NCBI GenBank assembly: GCA_937991965.1
Contig: CALKLP010000014.1
Location: 1-42,012, forward strand
Direction: 5' to 3'
Length of the DNA stretch: 42,012 nt
From: an uncultured Verrucomicrobiales bacterium
GTDB lineage: Bacteria; Verrucomicrobiota; Verrucomicrobiia; Verrucomicrobiales; Akkermansiaceae
Shown here: positions 18,206-25,877 of the stretch, one piece after another
How the letters are laid out: each line of letters opens with the position of its first letter
Numbering within the stretch: position 1 is the stretch's first letter
Position numbers and translations under genes: made by a program
The notes under the pieces: model-generated
What the model was told of the DNA's origin: nothing
Database searches by the model: none
The model's input: only the letters and a program-made list of their open reading frames with translations

Positions 18206-18634
18206 ATGACATCATCCCTTATTAACTCTTCAACCATACTCTGGATCGGAATTCTTGCTATTTCTTACATCATCGCATTTTACATTCCCGTCATTTTGAT
18301 GAATCGATCATCAAACTTGCCCAAGCTGAAGCAAAGATTCCTGATAGCATCTATTCCATGTGCATTATACCTCACATTAGCGGTTATAAATATCAGGATA
18401 GATTTTCCTTTCCCAAATTTCATCACCTATATTTTCACCTTGCCTGAAACAAATTCGGAACCAGCGCTGAATGCTCATTCTAACTACGACCGTATTGATT
18501 TCCTCCTCAAAGGGTTTAGAGTGCAATCTGTCATGAATATTTTAGGAATTCCAATATTTGGCTGGCTCAGACTCTCATATGAAATACATAAAAATGGCGC
18601 TCATAAAATGACGCTCATAAATGAAGGGAAATAA
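18206..18634 (+). CDS. Hypothetical membrane protein in the DUF2089 island
   Basis: 142 residues with hydrophobic spans at about 10-31 (ILWIGILAISYIIAFYIPVI) and 43-62 (RFLIASIPCALYLTLAVINI), and a weaker one near 110-125 (VMNILGIPIFGWL). A polar loop of about 40 residues (75-100) separates them. I do not recognise a family. It lies between the regulator (20-base gap) and the next membrane-protein gene (18-base gap), so the three are probably co-transcribed. AT-rich codons (ATT, TTA, AAT) contrast with cinA upstream. Confidence 0.7.
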   Translation: MTSSLINSSTILWIGILAISYIIAFYIPVILMNRSSNLPKLKQRFLIASIPCALYLTLAVINIRIDFPFPNFITYIFTLPETNSEPALNAHSNYDRIDFLLKGFRVQSVMNILGIPIFGWLRLSYEIHKNGAHKMTLINEGK

Positions 18635-18652
18635 CGGCTAATTCCACTTGAT

Positions 18653-19024
18653 ATGGAAGATTTCAATCAACATAAATACCCTCTTTTGTTTATCTTTGTA
18701 GGACCACTTCCTTTGTGGTTTGGGGGCTTTTCTCTATCCTTTATTCTAACCGTGATAATCCTGCTAGAAATCCCCTTTATATTAAGCATCTTTGCACAAG
18801 TTGGAAGATACCGGACGTTTACCCTCAACTGTTTACGCTTCTACATCTTAGCCAGCATCGTATTTCTCGGGGTAAATATTAAAAAAATCACATTCTCACA
18901 TACGTTTAGTCTCGAGACCAAAATCGTATTAGCTTTATTTGCCATCCTCACATACACCGTGATCTATTTCAGCTGTAAAAGATCATACTCGAAAATTGAA
19001 CTCAAAAAAATGCAACAAAACTAG
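18653..19024 (+). CDS. Hypothetical membrane protein in the DUF2089 island
   Basis: 123 residues, about four hydrophobic spans (12-24, 27-46, 63-78, 92-108), ending with a short basic tail (KRSYSKIELKKMQQN). No family recognised and no catalytic motif seen. Last gene of the island; its stop at 19022-19024 is only about 20 bases from the right-hand direct repeat. It could form a complex with the preceding protein, but nothing in the sequence proves it. Confidence 0.68.
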   Translation: MEDFNQHKYPLLFIFVGPLPLWFGGFSLSFILTVIILLEIPFILSIFAQVGRYRTFTLNCLRFYILASIVFLGVNIKKITFSHTFSLETKIVLALFAILTYTVIYFSCKRSYSKIELKKMQQN

Positions 19025-19028
19025 GAGC

Positions 19029-19062
19029 ATGCCGGAGTTTTCATCTACAGGATAAGTTTTAG
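19029..19062 (+). pseudogene. Orphan diverged copy of the cinA 3' end
   Basis: Aligns by hand to 17656-17691: the last 17 bases are identical; the preceding 17 match at 13 positions with a 2-base gap. All four substitutions are transitions and two would be silent in the cinA frame (GAA/GAG, TTA/CTA), which suggests descent from a real, related cinA allele rather than chance. No cinA sequence is seen further upstream. Confidence 0.7.
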
Positions 19063-19063
19063 T
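19046..19063 (+). repeat. 18-bp direct repeat, right copy (end of the channel gene)
   Basis: TACAGGATAAGTTTTAGT, containing on the minus strand the stop codon of the channel gene (TTA at 19059-19061). In an uninterrupted ancestor cinA and the channel gene would have overlapped tail to tail by TTAG, exactly as thrB and its neighbour do at 35341-35344. Confidence 0.9.
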
Positions 19064-19883
19064 ATAACTTCGATCCGCAGTTGCGGCAATACTTAGCGTC
19101 CTCTAAGTGACCGTGCATTCCACAGCCAGGGCAAGCGTCAGTGCTCTGGTCTTTGTCTTTCGATAACTCTGCTGCCACGATACCTGTAGGCACGGCGATG
19201 ATGGCGTAGGTTGAGAGCATGGTAAGGGTCGCGACAATTTTACCCAGCGCGCTGATTGGGGCAATATCACCATACCCTACCGTCGAAATCGTCACGATCG
19301 CCCAGTATATACTCTGCGGAATGTTTGCATAGCCTGCATTATAACTTCCCTCCACCAAATACATGACCGTCCCTGCGATTACAGCAAAAACAAACACGGT
19401 CATAAAAAAGACAAAAATCTTGGCACGGCTATTATACAGAGCACGCATGATGATGTCTCCTCCTTCGATATGGTTGACCATCTTCATTACGCGAAACATG
19501 CGTAGTAGTCGTAAAATACGAATAACAAGCAGTGATTGCCCTCCGGGAATGAAAAGACCAATATAAGACGGCAAACAACTTAGTAAATCGACGACTCCAA
19601 AGAAACTTCTCGCGTAAGAAAGCGGGCGATCCACCAAGAAGAGACGCGCAACATACTCGATCGTAAACACAATCGTAAAGAACCACTCTACTCGAATCAA
19701 AAAGGAGCGATGTTCGAGCTTTACGGAATCAATACTCTCGATCATGACTGCCGCAACACTTCCGATAATCATCACGAGGAGGAAAAGATCAAACACCTTA
19801 CCCGTTGGAGTTTCTGCCTCAAAAATGATCTCTCTGAGTCTGTGCCTAAAGGTTCTTTTAGTCATTGAGTAAGCTTTTGACAT
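19059..19883 (-). CDS. Voltage-gated potassium channel with C-terminal zinc ribbon
   Basis: Six-helix Kv-type channel in the inner membrane. 274 residues from the longest start; M7 (19865) is the likelier start, as it overlaps the upstream stop by only 8 bases. S1-S4 span about 30-135 with S4 arginines R122, R125, R128, R131 (plus R119 or K134); the pore helix leads to selectivity filter TVGYGD (201-206), then S6. The short cytosolic tail ends in a rubredoxin-like zinc ribbon, C251-x2-C254 and C266-x2-C269, instead of an RCK domain. K selectivity follows from the filter; gating by metal or redox at the ribbon is only a thought. Overlaps the lipoprotein gene, so the two are translationally coupled. 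Confidence 0.92.
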   Translation of the reverse strand: MSKAYSMTKRTFRHRLREIIFEAETPTGKVFDLFLLVMIIGSVAAVMIESIDSVKLEHRSFLIRVEWFFTIVFTIEYVARLFLVDRPLSYARSFFGVVDLLSCLPSYIGLFIPGGQSLLVIRILRLLRMFRVMKMVNHIEGGDIIMRALYNSRAKIFVFFMTVFVFAVIAGTVMYLVEGSYNAGYANIPQSIYWAIVTISTVGYGDIAPISALGKIVATLTMLSTYAIIAVPTGIVAAELSKDKDQSTDACPGCGMHGHLEDAKYCRNCGSKLY

Positions 19884-20463
19884 CTTCTACAGATCGACCA
19901 CTTTGCGACTGCTGGCTCTTGTTGTCGATGATTTCAGGCTGAACGTAAACTTCTCTGCGCTTCTGCACGCGGTAATCTAAATCACGCGCGATTCGGTCCC
20001 CTGATTGCTCAAACGCGGAAGCTGTCTCATAGCTCTCTGAACTCTGATTATACGAGGAGCTTCCCTCCCGCGCATCACTCTCGGCATAACGGGAGTTCTG
20101 GCGGATAAACTCTGGGGAATACTCGTAATCCTTATTCGCATTATTCCACTCTTTGACAGAAGCATTCTTGGTGCCGTTCCAACGACGGCTGTCATACTCT
20201 GCGGTCGAAAACTCTTTATTACCAGCATTGTTGGTTCCTGAAAAGGGGTTCGTGTCACCACTGAAAGGTCCATCCTTATCTGATACGGGCTTCATCATCC
20301 CGGTTTCCTTATCTTTTACCATCTTATATCCACCCATGTATTTCGCTAGGCCCTGCTCGGGTGCTTTTGAGGTCGATGAACTCACCCCTCCAGTTTCTTC
20401 TACCTTCGATGCACACGAAGAGAGAATAAATAAGAAAGTAAGCATGAACAAGAACCGCACCAT
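19858..20463 (-). CDS. Hypothetical lipoprotein
   Basis: 201 residues. N-terminal signal peptide with lipobox FILSSC (Cys at 17), then a hydrophilic Ser/Asn/Glu-rich body with no predicted helices in the membrane. Segments such as KYMGGYKMVKDKETGMMKPV and the many Tyr-Asn-Ser stretches suggest a mostly disordered or linker-like periplasmic or outer-membrane protein. The acidic C-terminus (SVEDVKSLLND) overlaps the start of the potassium channel gene by 8 bases from that gene's M7. No family recognised. Its own promoter probably lies in the 74 bases upstream, which hold the AGATCATCT inverted repeat. Confidence 0.78.
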   Translation of the reverse strand: MVRFLFMLTFLFILSSCASKVEETGGVSSSTSKAPEQGLAKYMGGYKMVKDKETGMMKPVSDKDGPFSGDTNPFSGTNNAGNKEFSTAEYDSRRWNGTKNASVKEWNNANKDYEYSPEFIRQNSRYAESDAREGSSSYNQSSESYETASAFEQSGDRIARDLDYRVQKRREVYVQPEIIDNKSQQSQSGRSVEDVKSLLND

Positions 20464-20527
20464 AGATCATCTAAAAAACAAATATCAGGCGGATTGACAA
20501 ATGAAATTGGTAGAAATCAGATGATCT
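20464..20527. repeat. AGATCATCT inverted repeat upstream of the lipoprotein gene
   Basis: AGATCATCT (20464-20472) touches the lipoprotein start and AGATGATCT (20519-20527) is its perfect 9-base inverted copy, 46 bases apart, between the rhomboid-like stop and the lipoprotein start. Could be an operator pair or a leader hairpin. Confidence 0.45.
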
Positions 20528-20537
20528 AAAGTTAACA

Positions 20538-21371
20538 TTAGTGAGTTTCCTGAGAAACATCACGACAGTTTTCGCAGATTTCCGAGCCATCATCTCTGAC
20601 TCTGAAGACTAGGTTTTCGTCTTGCGCATCCGTAGCGCCACATTGTGAACACTCGTGAAAGTAAGTAGGCTTTTTATTCTTCGCCTTATGCTTCACTTTG
20701 TGTGTGTGCCTCTTCCCTCGGTTAATCAGAAGTGGAATTGCAATCACCAAATAATGGGATAAGCAGAGTACGCTGTAAATCAGAAATGGAAGACCAATCA
20801 TCGCAGAAAGCAATACCATCACCCCACTAATGATGGCAATAATCGCTATTGGAACGGGTAAAACAAAGAAGAGTCTTAGCTCAAACTTAGGATAATACGT
20901 GGCGAAAGCAAACAGAATGGCATAGTCAAAGAGAAGCCCTGGTTGAATGATCATTGGAATCGCTAACGCCACCTTCCCATCAGCCCCGTGATACGCAAAG
21001 ACGGTGCTGAACAGAATGCTTGCGATCAAACACACCAACCAGCCTCCAAGGAAAAAGAGCGTGGTTCGAAACGCCCCCCAAGCACTCTCGATACCATCGC
21101 TAAAGCTCATCAAAATCAACGCCGCAAAAAGCGAAAACAACACCGTCATTGCCCCTCCAGCTCCCGTTAGCGAGCCGATCGGTAAAAAGACAAAGGAGAA
21201 TAGTCGCCAAACTTGCCCTTCAGTAATGAGCTTCCAATCAAAGCCTAGCAACTGACTCGCAGCTGGATTGACAAATGAGAGAGCTAAGACTCCCAGCTGG
21301 AAAAACGCTAAATATCGAATGATCGACGGAAAGGCGATCCATCCGATTTTGCGCTCCAACCAGGTAATCAT
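20538..21371 (-). CDS. Rhomboid-like membrane protein, probably inactive, with C-terminal zinc ribbon
   Basis: 277 residues with about six membrane helices. EGQVWRLFSFVFLP (about 51-64) matches the rhomboid/derlin L1-loop WR motif. The catalytic GxSG is absent (the likely position reads LGGWL) and no histidine is placed in the last helix, so it looks like a pseudoprotease. After the last helix come a basic stretch (KRHTHKVKHKAKNKK) and a cytosolic C-x2-C ... C-x2-C ribbon (CSQCG, CENC). Starts 3 bases after the SMP-30-like stop and is surely in its operon. The ribbon echoes that of the channel gene downstream. Derlin-like chaperone or other non-proteolytic roles are open. Confidence 0.75.
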   Translation of the reverse strand: MITWLERKIGWIAFPSIIRYLAFFQLGVLALSFVNPAASQLLGFDWKLITEGQVWRLFSFVFLPIGSLTGAGGAMTVLFSLFAALILMSFSDGIESAWGAFRTTLFFLGGWLVCLIASILFSTVFAYHGADGKVALAIPMIIQPGLLFDYAILFAFATYYPKFELRLFFVLPVPIAIIAIISGVMVLLSAMIGLPFLIYSVLCLSHYLVIAIPLLINRGKRHTHKVKHKAKNKKPTYFHECSQCGATDAQDENLVFRVRDDGSEICENCRDVSQETH

Positions 21372-21374
21372 CGT

Positions 21375-22229
21375 CTAGCCTTTGTATGCATTTGCTCGAA
21401 CGCCTTTGATGCCGAGATCCTTGATCACGAACAAACGCCCTGCATGCTCTTCTACCTCTGATTTATGCACTCCGGTAGTGACGTAGAGGTTTTCAAAGTA
21501 GTGACCACCAAAGGCCACAGCTGTGGTTTCTAGACATGGAATATCGATTTTCTTGAGCATTTCACCGCTCACAGGGTTATAACAAACCACACAGGCTCCA
21601 TGACAGAAGGCAATCCAGAGATTACCATCTTCATCGATCGTCATCCCATCAGGCGAAGCATCGATCTCCTCCGTTGAGAAGGCTTCACGCTCGTTGCTCA
21701 ATTCACCAGAAACTTGATCATAATCGAAGGCCGTCACCGCTCTGCGTGGGGTGTCGATATAATACATCGTATCACCTGCGTCATTCCACACGAGACCGTT
21801 GGAATTAGTCACTCCTGAATACGCGACGGCTAAGTTCTGCGCGGAATCTAAGGAGTAAAGGGTCGCATCGCCCTCGACCTTCTTCAAGCTGATCGTCCCC
21901 GCTAGCAAACGGCCTTCTGGTGAACATTTCCCATCATTAAATCGGTTATTCTCCTTTTCAGGTTCAGGATCGGTGATTGGGGTGCTTTCCCCCGTAAATT
22001 CGTCTAAAAAGTAAAAGCCATTATCACCAGCCCAGACCAGGCCACCATCCTCACGCGGCACTACCGTTCCGACACGTTGACCGACATTGAAGATCAGTTC
22101 ATCTCCCGACTTCGGGTCAAACCGGATAATATTATGCTTCTCAATATCCACATAATAGAGAAACCCCTCCCACCAGATTGGGCCTTCTCCCCATTGTGAT
22201 CGATACGACCCAATTGGTTCTATAGTCAT
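21375..22229 (-). CDS. SMP-30/gluconolactonase/LRE family protein
   Basis: 284-residue six-bladed propeller; probably a cytosolic metal-dependent sugar lactonase, as no signal peptide is seen. Metal ligands of the family are visible: E15 (WGEGPIW), N144 (TNSNGL) and D194 (SPDGM), with N98 (RFNDGK) as the usual substrate-contact Asn. Length is typical. Lies 11 bases after bactofilin and 3 before the rhomboid-like gene. Exact substrate (gluconolactone, xylonolactone or another) cannot be read from the sequence. Confidence 0.9.
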   Translation of the reverse strand: MTIEPIGSYRSQWGEGPIWWEGFLYYVDIEKHNIIRFDPKSGDELIFNVGQRVGTVVPREDGGLVWAGDNGFYFLDEFTGESTPITDPEPEKENNRFNDGKCSPEGRLLAGTISLKKVEGDATLYSLDSAQNLAVAYSGVTNSNGLVWNDAGDTMYYIDTPRRAVTAFDYDQVSGELSNEREAFSTEEIDASPDGMTIDEDGNLWIAFCHGACVVCYNPVSGEMLKKIDIPCLETTAVAFGGHYFENLYVTTGVHKSEVEEHAGRLFVIKDLGIKGVRANAYKG

Positions 22230-22240
22230 GCTAAAAAATC

Positions 22241-22564
22241 TTAGGACATAATTTTCATGCTACCAACCAACTTCGCTCCAGGCTTAACCTCTAGCGTTTT
22301 GTAAGCAACATCACCCTTAACATCTGCGGTCTCAGCTAATTTACAGCTAGCTGCGGTCACAGCACCATCGACCTTACCGTGAACAGTGAGATTACTTGCT
22401 TTCACATCACCTTTGATATCGCTATCTTTATTGATGATTAGGTTACCTTTGTCAGATTTGACCTCGCCATTCACCTTACAGTTAATCTCTAAATCACCTG
22501 AAAACTCGAGAACTCCCTCGATTTCCACTCCGTTTGCCAATACATTTGTCGCCATATGGATCAT
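22241..22564 (-). CDS. Bactofilin
   Basis: 107-residue self-assembling cytoskeletal protein of the bactofilin (DUF583) family. The body is a regular beta-helix of hydrophobic/Gly repeats (VEIEGVLEFSGDLEINCKV, DIKGDVKASNLTVHGKV, and so on) with minimal tails. Bactofilins form polar or midcell scaffolds, often for cell-wall enzymes. Two starts are possible, M1 (22564) and M4 (22555). First gene of a minus-strand operon with the SMP-30-like and rhomboid-like genes. Divergent from the BamE-like lipoprotein over 145 bases that include the hairpin GTGATT-N8-AATCAC (22613-22632). Confidence 0.92.
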   Translation of the reverse strand: MIHMATNVLANGVEIEGVLEFSGDLEINCKVNGEVKSDKGNLIINKDSDIKGDVKASNLTVHGKVDGAVTAASCKLAETADVKGDVAYKTLEVKPGAKLVGSMKIMS

Positions 22565-22612
22565 ATATCTACACGATAGTGGAGGGTTGACAACCTTAGA
22601 AATGCTCTGAGC

Positions 22613-22632
22613 GTGATTTTTTTGTGAATCAC
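22613..22632. repeat. Hairpin in the bactofilin/lipoprotein divergent region
   Basis: GTGATT and AATCAC separated by TTTTTGTG. A short stem, possibly an operator, between two divergent starts. No factor suggested. Confidence 0.3.
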
Positions 22633-22709
22633 GGACAACTCATCTGATCACAATGAGATTGTTGTAAAAAATGTGAATATTCTATACGTGAAAATACTCT
22701 AAAGCAGTA

Positions 22710-23159
22710 ATGAAAGCCTTACTCCTCCCTTCTCTTTTATGCGTATTCATCGTTTCATGCGCTTCCACCCCTACTTCTAGAATCCAGAAACATCCCGCGA
22801 AATTCGCTAATCTTTCCGAGTCCCAAAAAGAACTCGTTCAAGAAGGTCGCATCGAAGAAGGCATGCACAAAGACGGAGTTTTCATTGCCATGGGAAATCC
22901 TGACCGCGTCACAGAAACTCTCGAGAATGGAGATGAAAAAGAAGAATGGAATTACTTCTCTCTCGAACCTGTATACAACCACCGTTTTGGAGTGACCATC
23001 GGCCTAGGAAGCAGATATTATGATCGTTACGACCGTGGTTATTACAGACGTAACAGCTTCTGGGGAGGACCTAGCATCGATTACGTTCCACGCCTTTCCG
23101 CCGTTGTGCAATTCGAGGACGATTACGTAGATGGCTACAAAATACGTAATTCACAGTAA
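22710..23159 (+). CDS. Small lipoprotein with BamE/SmpA-like domain
   Basis: 149 residues. Signal peptide with lipobox FIVSC (Cys at 17). Residues 33-75 (LSESQKELVQEGRIEEGM, FIAMGNPDRV, EEWNYF) follow the SmpA/OmlA/BamE pattern, where an I..GM....V...G.P motif is followed by a W-containing strand. The second half is Tyr/Arg-rich (YYDRYDRGYYRRN) and unusual for BamE. Probably outer-membrane anchored; a role in the BAM complex is possible but BamE-like folds have many uses. Single gene, about 180 bases before the PBP operon. Confidence 0.78.
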   Translation: MKALLLPSLLCVFIVSCASTPTSRIQKHPAKFANLSESQKELVQEGRIEEGMHKDGVFIAMGNPDRVTETLENGDEKEEWNYFSLEPVYNHRFGVTIGLGSRYYDRYDRGYYRRNSFWGGPSIDYVPRLSAVVQFEDDYVDGYKIRNSQ

Positions 23160-23336
23160 GTAATGTGACGCAGCCCCATCATAACAACTTATGAGAGTTT
23201 GCTCGCCCATTAGTTGTAGAAAAGCCAGCCTGAAACCTCGCACAAAAGACGAGTTAGCAGAAAAAACATCTACTTTAGCATTTTTCTCGAACATTTCTTC
23301 GGTTACAAGGACTAAGCTATCAAGCTTTCCTAACTA

Positions 23337-25868
23337 ATGGCTCACGCTCCACATCTCCCCAAAAAGCGCAAACGCCCGATCCTATTGCGTATTCTTCTCC
23401 GCCTTTTTCTTTTTTGCCTCTTTGTGGGCATCATTGGAGGCATTGCATTCTGTGCCTTCTATGGCATCCGTGCGCAAAAATTTAATATGGAGGAAGTCGC
23501 CAACATGCCTGAACGAACCGTCGTGCTTGATCGCAACGGCGCTCCTATTGGAAAAGTCCATGGCGAAAACCGAGACGTTGTTTCCTTTGAAAACATCTCA
23601 CCAAACTTCCTCATGTCCATCATCGCCCGAGAAGACATTCGATTTTACCAGCACCCTGGAATCGATTTCAAAGGGCTAGCCCGTGCCACCCTACGGAACA
23701 TAAAAGATCGCGGTATGACGCAGGGAGCCTCCACCATTACGATGCAACTTTCTCGTAACACCTTCGATCTCTCCCAGGGAGAACGCTGGTATCATGAGTT
23801 AGACCGCAAGTTCCTCGAAATCTTCGTCACTCTCCGAATCGAAAAGACCTACGAGAAAACTGAGATCCTCCAGCATTACTGTAATCGTATCTTTTGGGGG
23901 CACTCTATGATGGGGGTCGAATCTGCCTCCCAAGCCTATCTCCAAAAGGCTGCCAAAGACCTAACTCTCTCTGAAGCCGCTATGCTCGCAGGTATTGTGA
24001 GGGGACCAAATGCTTTCTCCCCCTTTCGTTCAATTGAACTCGCGCAGCGAGAGCGTGACGTCGTCCTCGGCCGTTTAAATCACTACGGCTTCATTACCAC
24101 TGCAGAAAAAAACACGGCCATGGCCGAACCCCTGAAGATTCGCCCAAAAAAGTTTCGCACTAAGGGGCAATCCTACGCCATGGATGCTATCCTTAGGGAA
24201 CTCAACGACCACCTCGAAAAAAACAACTTCAAGATCGGCGGACTCACCGTTCACGCCACCATTGATAAAGGGCTCCAGACCATCGCGGAAAACTCCGTCA
24301 ACAACCGCCTCGTGCAGATTGAAAAGCTCTCTGGTTATCGACATCAGACTAAGTATGCCTACAACATGCAGAGCTCTCCAGAGAAGGCTCCTGCTTACCT
24401 GCAAGGTGCTCTCGTTTGCATCGATAACGCCACGGGACAGATCATTGCCAGTGTAGGAGGGCGAGATGCGGACGACTCCCGTTTCAACCGCGCCTACAGT
24501 GCCCGGCGTCAGGTCGGCTCCCTTTTTAAACCCTTCGTCTTCCAAGCCGCTTACGATCGTGGCCTCCGTCCGGAAACATTTATCGATGATTCCCCTCTCA
24601 AACCAGGTGAAATTGATCATTCCAGTGACAAATGGAACCCTGGAAATTCAGACGGCAAAAACCTCGGTCTTGTCTCTACTCGCTCGGCACTTCTGCGCTC
24701 GCGCAACACCTCCTCTGTGCGAGTTGGTGACTATGCGACCTTACCTTACGTTATTCAGGCAGCAGAGCTGGCAGGGTTTAATCAATTCCAATGGAAGCAG
24801 CAACAATCCGGTAAAACCCCAAAATCAGCCACCGCTTACTTAGGGGATTGGGAGGCTTCACCTTATGAAGTAGCTCGTGCCTACACCATCTTCCCTAATC
24901 TTGGCAAAATGCGCCAGCCCTACATCATCTCAAAGATTGTCGATTCTCATGGCAAAGTTCTTTTAGAGAAAAAATCAGGAGTCGAATATGCCGATAACCC
25001 ACTCTCCAAAGGTGCTACCTACGAAGTCTCCAAAATCTTGCAAGACATCAACATTAGCGGTACCGGATCATCCCTGCGTAAAACCTACGGCTTCACCGCC
25101 CCGAGTGGTGGGAAAACAGGCACCACAAACGATTATAAAGATGCCTGGTATGCAGGATATACCTCGCGTCTTACATGCGCGGTATGGGTTGGCCTTGACA
25201 CTCCTAAACGCACGATCAGTCAAGGATACGGATCTCGTCTGGCTCTTCCTATTTGGGCGGATCTCATGAAGGCGGCCTCGAAAAAATCCGAGTTTAAGCC
25301 CGCCGTTCTTTCTCCAAACATTCCATCGACCAAGCTAGTTCTCTGTAAACGCTCTTCCAGACTCGCCAACACTTCATGCCGCAACAGCGGCGAGGCCTAC
25401 GAAGACCTCGTGCCAAATGACCTTATCCGCGCCGTAAACTCCCCCTGCACCATTCATCAAGGCAGCGCCATCTCACAGCAGAAAAGCCAACCACTCCCAT
25501 CCGCGCCTAAAGAAACGGCGGAAAATGTCGTTAGTGGCCTATTTAAGCGCATCTTTGGTGGTGGAAAAAAAGACAAGCCTGCGCAACAACCCGTTGCGGT
25601 AGAACCAGCGAGAACTCCTCCACCTCGTGCTGTCGTGGTAGAGCCCGCACGAACTCCGCCTCCACCGCCACGCGCCATCGTAGTCGAAGAACCTCAGCGC
25701 GTTGTGCCACAGCCAAAACGTGTCGCCCCTAACCCGATCCGAGTCCAACCTGCGACTCAACCAAACCCACCTCGCGCCGTCATTGTGCAAGAACCGACTC
25801 CTCAACCACCAGCACGAGCAATCGTAGTGGAGGATCCAGCACCTCCTCGTGCAATCATCGTGGACTAA
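23337..25868 (+). CDS. Class A penicillin-binding protein (PBP1A family) with repetitive C-terminal tail
   Basis: Bifunctional peptidoglycan synthase, 843 residues. Cytosolic basic start, one membrane helix (about 16-43), glycosyltransferase domain with catalytic Glu in EDIRFYQHPG (E99) and QGASTITMQLSRN, then transpeptidase with SLFK (S395, K398), SRN (455-457) and KTGT (593-596). Residues about 747-843 form a Pro-rich tail repeating PPRAxxVxEP five times. Such a tail is not usual for PBP1A; it may tether the enzyme or bind partners. First gene of a four-gene operon with Minf_1886, glycosidase and tcdA (gaps 9, 9 and 7). No Shine-Dalgarno. Confidence 0.96.
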   Translation: MAHAPHLPKKRKRPILLRILLRLFLFCLFVGIIGGIAFCAFYGIRAQKFNMEEVANMPERTVVLDRNGAPIGKVHGENRDVVSFENISPNFLMSIIAREDIRFYQHPGIDFKGLARATLRNIKDRGMTQGASTITMQLSRNTFDLSQGERWYHELDRKFLEIFVTLRIEKTYEKTEILQHYCNRIFWGHSMMGVESASQAYLQKAAKDLTLSEAAMLAGIVRGPNAFSPFRSIELAQRERDVVLGRLNHYGFITTAEKNTAMAEPLKIRPKKFRTKGQSYAMDAILRELNDHLEKNNFKIGGLTVHATIDKGLQTIAENSVNNRLVQIEKLSGYRHQTKYAYNMQSSPEKAPAYLQGALVCIDNATGQIIASVGGRDADDSRFNRAYSARRQVGSLFKPFVFQAAYDRGLRPETFIDDSPLKPGEIDHSSDKWNPGNSDGKNLGLVSTRSALLRSRNTSSVRVGDYATLPYVIQAAELAGFNQFQWKQQQSGKTPKSATAYLGDWEASPYEVARAYTIFPNLGKMRQPYIISKIVDSHGKVLLEKKSGVEYADNPLSKGATYEVSKILQDINISGTGSSLRKTYGFTAPSGGKTGTTNDYKDAWYAGYTSRLTCAVWVGLDTPKRTISQGYGSRLALPIWADLMKAASKKSEFKPAVLSPNIPSTKLVLCKRSSRLANTSCRNSGEAYEDLVPNDLIRAVNSPCTIHQGSAISQQKSQPLPSAPKETAENVVSGLFKRIFGGGKKDKPAQQPVAVEPARTPPPRAVVVEPARTPPPPPRAIVVEEPQRVVPQPKRVAPNPIRVQPATQPNPPRAVIVQEPTPQPPARAIVVEDPAPPRAIIVD

Positions 25869-25877
25869 AAATTTGAT

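Larger units (their letters stand above)
17675..19045. mobile_element. Candidate small integrated island at the 3' end of cinA
   Basis: A 1371-base unit bounded by TACAGGATAAGTTTTAGT at 17675-17692 (end of cinA) and 19046-19063 (end of the channel gene). It is visibly more AT-rich than its flanks and holds a DUF2089-type regulator and two small membrane-protein genes. A diverged cinA tail sits at the right end, as expected when an element targets the 3' end of a gene and restores it. No integrase or transposase is inside, so it would need help in trans, or be the remnant of a larger element. Ancient duplication or recombination is the alternative. Confidence 0.5.

Noticed and set aside
24075..24620. 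181-codon open frame antisense to the PBP
   Set aside because: Same reason; the PBP motifs are all on the plus strand.
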